From the NCBI GenBank assembly GCA_023565505.1, contig JAIMBI010000017.1, positions 1 to 64,000 on the forward strand: 64,000 nt of DNA, read 5' to 3'. The DNA comes from Actinomycetes bacterium (GTDB lineage: Bacteria; Bacillota; Sulfobacillia; Sulfobacillales; JAIMBI01). The position numbers and the translations under genes are program-made. Below, piece by piece: positions 61,034-64,000 of this stretch (the stretch's first letter is position 1; every line of letters begins with the position of its first letter). The notes below the pieces were generated by a model. It made no database searches and was not told the DNA's origin. It saw only the letters and a program-made list of their open reading frames with translations.

Positions 61034-62212
61034 GTGGACGCGATCGGGGCGCTGGACGACATCGTGGTCATCGACCTGACCCGGATCCTCACCGGTCCGT
61101 ACTGCACGATGATGCTGGCGGACCTGGGGGCGGAGGTCATCAAGGTCGAGCCGCCGGGCGGCGACGACACGCGGGCGTGGGGGCCGCCCTTCGTGAACGG
61201 GGAGAGCGCGTACTTCCTCTCCGTGAACCGGAACAAGTCCAGCATCGTGCTGGACCTCAAGCAGGAGGCGGACCGGGACGTGCTGCGGCAGCTCGTCCGC
61301 CACGCCGACGTCCTGGTGGAGAACTTCCGGCCCGGCACCATGGATCGGTGGGGGCTCGGCTGGTCCGCCCTCTCCGCCCTGAATCCCCGGCTGGTCATGG
61401 CTTCCATCTCGGGGTTCGGGGCCACGGGGCCGGGGGCGGACCGCCCCGGCTACGACGTGCTGGCCCAGGCCATGGGCGGGCTCATGTCGGTGACGGGGGA
61501 ACCGGACGGGCCGCCGCTCAAGGCGGGGTTCTCGGTGGCCGACATCGGCGCGGGCATGTGGGCCGCCTTCGGGATCCTGGCGGCGCTCCACGCCCGGTCC
61601 CGCACCGGGCGCGGGCAGTGGGTGGAGACCTCGCTGTTCGAAGCCATCATCTCCTGGCAGACGTACCAGGCCGGCAACTACTTCGCCACCGGCGAGGTGC
61701 CCCGGCGGCTGGGGACGGCCCATCCCAACATCGTGCCCTACCAGGCCCTGGCCTGCAGGGACGGCTACGTGGTGGTGGCCTGCGGCAACGACCGCCTCTG
61801 GCAGCGGATGTGCGCCGCGCTGGAGATCCCGTGGGGCGACGATCCCCGGTACCGCACCAACGCCGACCGGGTTCGGCACCGCGAGGAACTCATCGGGCGG
61901 CTCGAGGCCCATCTCGCCGCCTGGCGGGCCGAGGACGTCACCGCGCGGCTTCACGCCGTCGGAGTGCCGGCGGGACCCATCCAGGACATCGCCGCCGTGT
62001 TCCGGGATCCCCAGGTGCTCGCCCGCGAGATGGTGGTGAGCGTCGACCATCCCGTGGCCGGTCCGGTGCGCATGACGGGGATCCCGGTCAAGCTCTCGGA
62101 CACCCCGGGCACCATCCGGCGGCCGCCGCCGCTCCTGGGGGCGGACACCGAGGCGGTCCTGGCCCGGTTCGGCATCCGGCGTCAGTCGGCCGGTTCCGAA
62201 CCGCCCCGGTAG
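61034..62212 (+). CDS. CaiB/BaiF (family III) CoA-transferase
   Basis: A 392-residue family III CoA-transferase, with the opening IVVIDLTRILTGPYCTMML and LGAEVIKVEPPGGDDTRAWG, and the catalytic aspartate probably D170 in GFSVADIGAGMWAAFG. This is a separate paralog from the one at 39-40 kb and closer to the formyl-CoA/succinyl-CoA transferase pattern. GTG start 61034. Co-directional with the hydroxyacid dehydrogenase; the 3' end overlaps the convergent thioesterase by 31 bases. The substrate acid is unknown. Confidence 0.92.
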   Translation: MDAIGALDDIVVIDLTRILTGPYCTMMLADLGAEVIKVEPPGGDDTRAWGPPFVNGESAYFLSVNRNKSSIVLDLKQEADRDVLRQLVRHADVLVENFRPGTMDRWGLGWSALSALNPRLVMASISGFGATGPGADRPGYDVLAQAMGGLMSVTGEPDGPPLKAGFSVADIGAGMWAAFGILAALHARSRTGRGQWVETSLFEAIISWQTYQAGNYFATGEVPRRLGTAHPNIVPYQALACRDGYVVVACGNDRLWQRMCAALEIPWGDDPRYRTNADRVRHREELIGRLEAHLAAWRAEDVTARLHAVGVPAGPIQDIAAVFRDPQVLAREMVVSVDHPVAGPVRMTGIPVKLSDTPGTIRRPPPLLGADTEAVLARFGIRRQSAGSEPPR

Positions 62213-62589
62213 AACCGGGCTTCGAGGTCGCTGCGGGCGACCAGGACCTGGGTGAACTCGCCGCGGCCGATGAGCCCTTCGGGATTGTAGGCCTCGACCG
62301 CGGCGACGACCCGCCGCCCCTCCGTGCGCAGGTAGCGCGCGATGGCCCAGAACGGCATGCCCACCGGGGTCGGGCGCAGGTGGACCACGTTGACCGCGTA
62401 GCCGACGGCGTCCTCGTCCGGTTCGAGGTAGGGGAGGATGAGTCGCCGCCCGGCCCACTCCATCCACTCGATCATCCGCGCGGTGGCCAGGACCGGGTGG
62501 ACCGGCCGGCCCCCCAGCGTGGCGACCATGTCTTCCGTCACCACCGCGTCCACCCGGGCCGTGGACGCCGGCGTGAGACCCGCCCGCAT
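62182..62589 (-). CDS. FlK-like acyl-CoA thioesterase (hot-dog fold)
   Basis: A 135-residue hot-dog thioesterase similar in pattern to fluoroacetyl-CoA thioesterase FlK: VLATARMIEWMEWAGRRLI, then NVVHLRPTPVGMPFWAIA. T37, E44 and H70 can be placed against the FlK catalytic triad by eye. It would hydrolyse a small acyl-CoA, perhaps one made by the neighbouring CoA-transferase, as a detoxifying or proof-reading step. The ATG at 62589 has GGGAGGAGG upstream. Fluoroacetate specificity is not implied. Confidence 0.8.
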   Translation of the reverse strand: MRAGLTPASTARVDAVVTEDMVATLGGRPVHPVLATARMIEWMEWAGRRLILPYLEPDEDAVGYAVNVVHLRPTPVGMPFWAIARYLRTEGRRVVAAVEAYNPEGLIGRGEFTQVLVARSDLEARFYRGGSEPAD

Positions 62590-62758
62590 GCCGCGTCGCC
62601 TCCTCCCGGACCCCCGTCGGGCGCCGGCCCGTGTCCGGCCCCGCGTCCTGCCGGGATCCTCACGCACTATGGTATCGTAGCGGCAAGACAACGTCCGACG
62701 GCCTCCGACGGGACCCGCCGACCCCAGGCGGGCCGGGGAGGGGAATGGAGGGACCGGT

Positions 62759-64000
62759 CTGACCACGCTGTTGTGGTTGCTCGTGGCGGTGGGGGTCGCG
62801 GCGGGAATTGGCTTCCTGTGGCCCTCCCTGGGGCTCCTGGGCGCCTGGCTCGGGATGGTGGCGGAGGCCGTCTACCATGGGCCGGGGCCGCTGGTGGTCG
62901 ACTACGCGCCCTGGATCATAGGCATGGGGTTCCTGCTGCCCACCGTCCTGACGCGCCGTTTCGGGCAGGCGCTCCGGGAGCAGAGCCGGCCGCTCTGGGG
63001 CTTCCTGGCCGCCTACGCCGTGTGGGTGCTGCTGTCGAGCCGCTTCTCGCCCATCTCCCACGGCGTCCTGTTCGACCTCGGCTCGCTCGGGGCCGCCGCC
63101 GTCAACCTGGTCGGCCTGCCGCTGGTGGTCGCCCTGAGGCAGGAGTGGCGCACCGTGTTCCGCCTCTGGGCGGTGGTGGCGCTCGGCTTCGGCTGGTACG
63201 CCGTCGCCGCGCTGCTCTTCGCCCATCACGGGATGGCCGTGCCGCTCGGCCACCACCAGGTGACGGCGCTGGCCGGCCCCTTCAACAAGAACACGTTGGG
63301 CGTGCTGCTGTGGTACGGCGTCGGCGCGTCGCTCTTCCTCGCGCTGGTAGAAGACGGCCCCCAACGGTGGATCTGGGCCGCCTTCACGCTGCTTCTGGCC
63401 GCCTTGGAGCTGGGGACGCTCGCCCGCTCGTCGTGGATCGCCGCGGCGGTCGCCGCGTGGCTTCTGGTGTGGCTGCTCCGGCCGCGGTGGGGCCGGATCG
63501 TGACCGGCGTGGGGGTGGTGGCGCTCGCCGGCGCGGCGTTCGCCGCGCGTCACCTGGCGGGGAACTTGGTCAGCCGGGGTCTGTCCGGGCGCCCCGTGCT
63601 GTGGGAGGCGGCGCTCCGGTTCGTCGGCCACGGCCACTGGATCTTCGGGGCCGGCTTCGGCAACGGCACCCTGGCCATCCAGCCCCTGGTGCCGCCGGCG
63701 TTCCGGGGCCTGTCGCCCACCAGCACGTATCTCACGCTGCTGGTGGAGTTGGGCCTGCCGGGTCTGTTGCTGGTGGGAGCCTTCGTGGCGTGGGCCGTCG
63801 GGCGTCTGGTCCGACCGGACGGGACGAGCCTCCCCGAGCCCGAACGGCGGGGCGTTCTTGCGCTGTTGGTCGCCGCCCTCGTCCAGGGCTTCGCCGAGAC
63901 GTTCTATCTGGGGGGCGTGACCTTCGTGCACGTCTACCTCGCCGTCCTGCTGGGTCTGGCCGTCGTACGGGGCCCGGGACGGGAGGTCCGGGCCGCGGCC
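62759..64000 (+). CDS. O-antigen ligase/polymerase-like membrane protein (partial, probable CTG start)
   Basis: At least 413 residues with ten or more membrane helices; the 3' end runs off the window. The Wzy_C/O-antigen-ligase pattern is visible: AGPFNKNTLGVLLWYG, a long extracellular loop containing SRGLSGRPVLWEAALRFVG, and FGAGFGNG before the last helices. Probably polymerises or ligates an envelope polysaccharide or teichoic-acid-type glycan. From the in-frame stop at 62678 to the first TTG (62771) there is no ATG, GTG or TTG. The CTG at 62759 lies seven bases after GGAGG and is preferred. Confidence 0.8.
   Translation, partial: MTTLLWLLVAVGVAAGIGFLWPSLGLLGAWLGMVAEAVYHGPGPLVVDYAPWIIGMGFLLPTVLTRRFGQALREQSRPLWGFLAAYAVWVLLSSRFSPISHGVLFDLGSLGAAAVNLVGLPLVVALRQEWRTVFRLWAVVALGFGWYAVAALLFAHHGMAVPLGHHQVTALAGPFNKNTLGVLLWYGVGASLFLALVEDGPQRWIWAAFTLLLAALELGTLARSSWIAAAVAAWLLVWLLRPRWGRIVTGVGVVALAGAAFAARHLAGNLVSRGLSGRPVLWEAALRFVGHGHWIFGAGFGNGTLAIQPLVPPAFRGLSPTSTYLTLLVELGLPGLLLVGAFVAWAVGRLVRPDGTSLPEPERRGVLALLVAALVQGFAETFYLGGVTFVHVYLAVLLGLAVVRGPGREVRAAA

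Overview
The window is about 70% G+C and densely coded. Nearly every gene has an AGGAGG-type ribosome binding site, start codons are often GTG, and neighbouring genes overlap by 1-20 bases. YqjM-like old yellow enzyme, CtaG of the caa3 type, AcuC, PadR with a HAAS-domain partner, and a Tad pilus without secretin genes all suggest a high-GC, aerobic, Gram-positive (monoderm) bacterium, perhaps a deep-branching Bacillota such as the Symbiobacterium/Thermaerobacter/Sulfobacillus grade. This placement is inference; no rRNA or tRNA gene is present to anchor it.

Layout. 1-2149 (-): large (partial) and [2Fe-2S] subunits of a CoxL/xanthine-dehydrogenase-family molybdenum hydroxylase. 2418-5723 (+): respiratory copper and thiol-redox set (CtaG, SCO1 fused to a cysteine-less thioredoxin fold, VKOR, thioredoxin lipoprotein, small Cys protein). 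5700-12472 (-): Flp/Tad pilus operon (flp, SAF/CpaB-like, tadZ, tadA, tadB, tadC, DUF192-TadE) running in frame into an alpha/beta-hydrolase, with a recognisable promoter at about 12.62-12.65 kb. 12730-14986 (-): GT87-like membrane protein, HAAS-domain membrane protein and PadR repressor.

15020-30232 is the metabolic centre. A PucR-type regulator is divergent from an acetone carboxylase operon (beta, gamma, alpha), followed by acetoacetyl-CoA synthetase. Then come a decayed copy of that synthetase, an AcuC deacetylase, and a GNAT-acyl-CoA-synthetase protein acetyltransferase of PatA type. Together these can turn acetone plus bicarbonate into acetoacetate and then acetoacetyl-CoA, with lysine acylation as a likely switch. 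A thiolase at 43.65 kb could finish the route to acetyl-CoA.

30491-35679: old yellow enzyme, two MFS exporters and an AbiEii-like nucleotidyltransferase with its small partner. 35758-41627 (-): MFS transporter, CaiB/BaiF CoA-transferase, LeuC/LeuD-type hydratase and a FolC-like Mur ligase; the first four look like an organic-acid catabolic operon. 41760-50330: pirin, patatin, thiolase, glycerate kinase, 7-TM protein, hemerythrin, DUF89 protein, TrpB2 and a histidine phosphatase. 50527-56982: MarR regulator, AcoX/NAD-kinase-like protein, HAD phosphatase, metallo-beta-lactamase-fold hydrolase, GH1 glycosidase, lipid kinase and endonuclease IV. 57368-64000: PaaK-like protein without its nucleotide motif, MFS transporter, 3-hydroxyisobutyrate/tartronate-semialdehyde reductase, a second CoA-transferase, FlK-like thioesterase, and an O-antigen-ligase-like membrane protein cut by the window edge.

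The most interesting points are the acetone module with its apparent acylation control and decayed duplicate, the DUF192-TadE-esterase read-through frame, three genes whose best start is ATT or CTG, and two ligase/redox domains that have lost their catalytic motifs.
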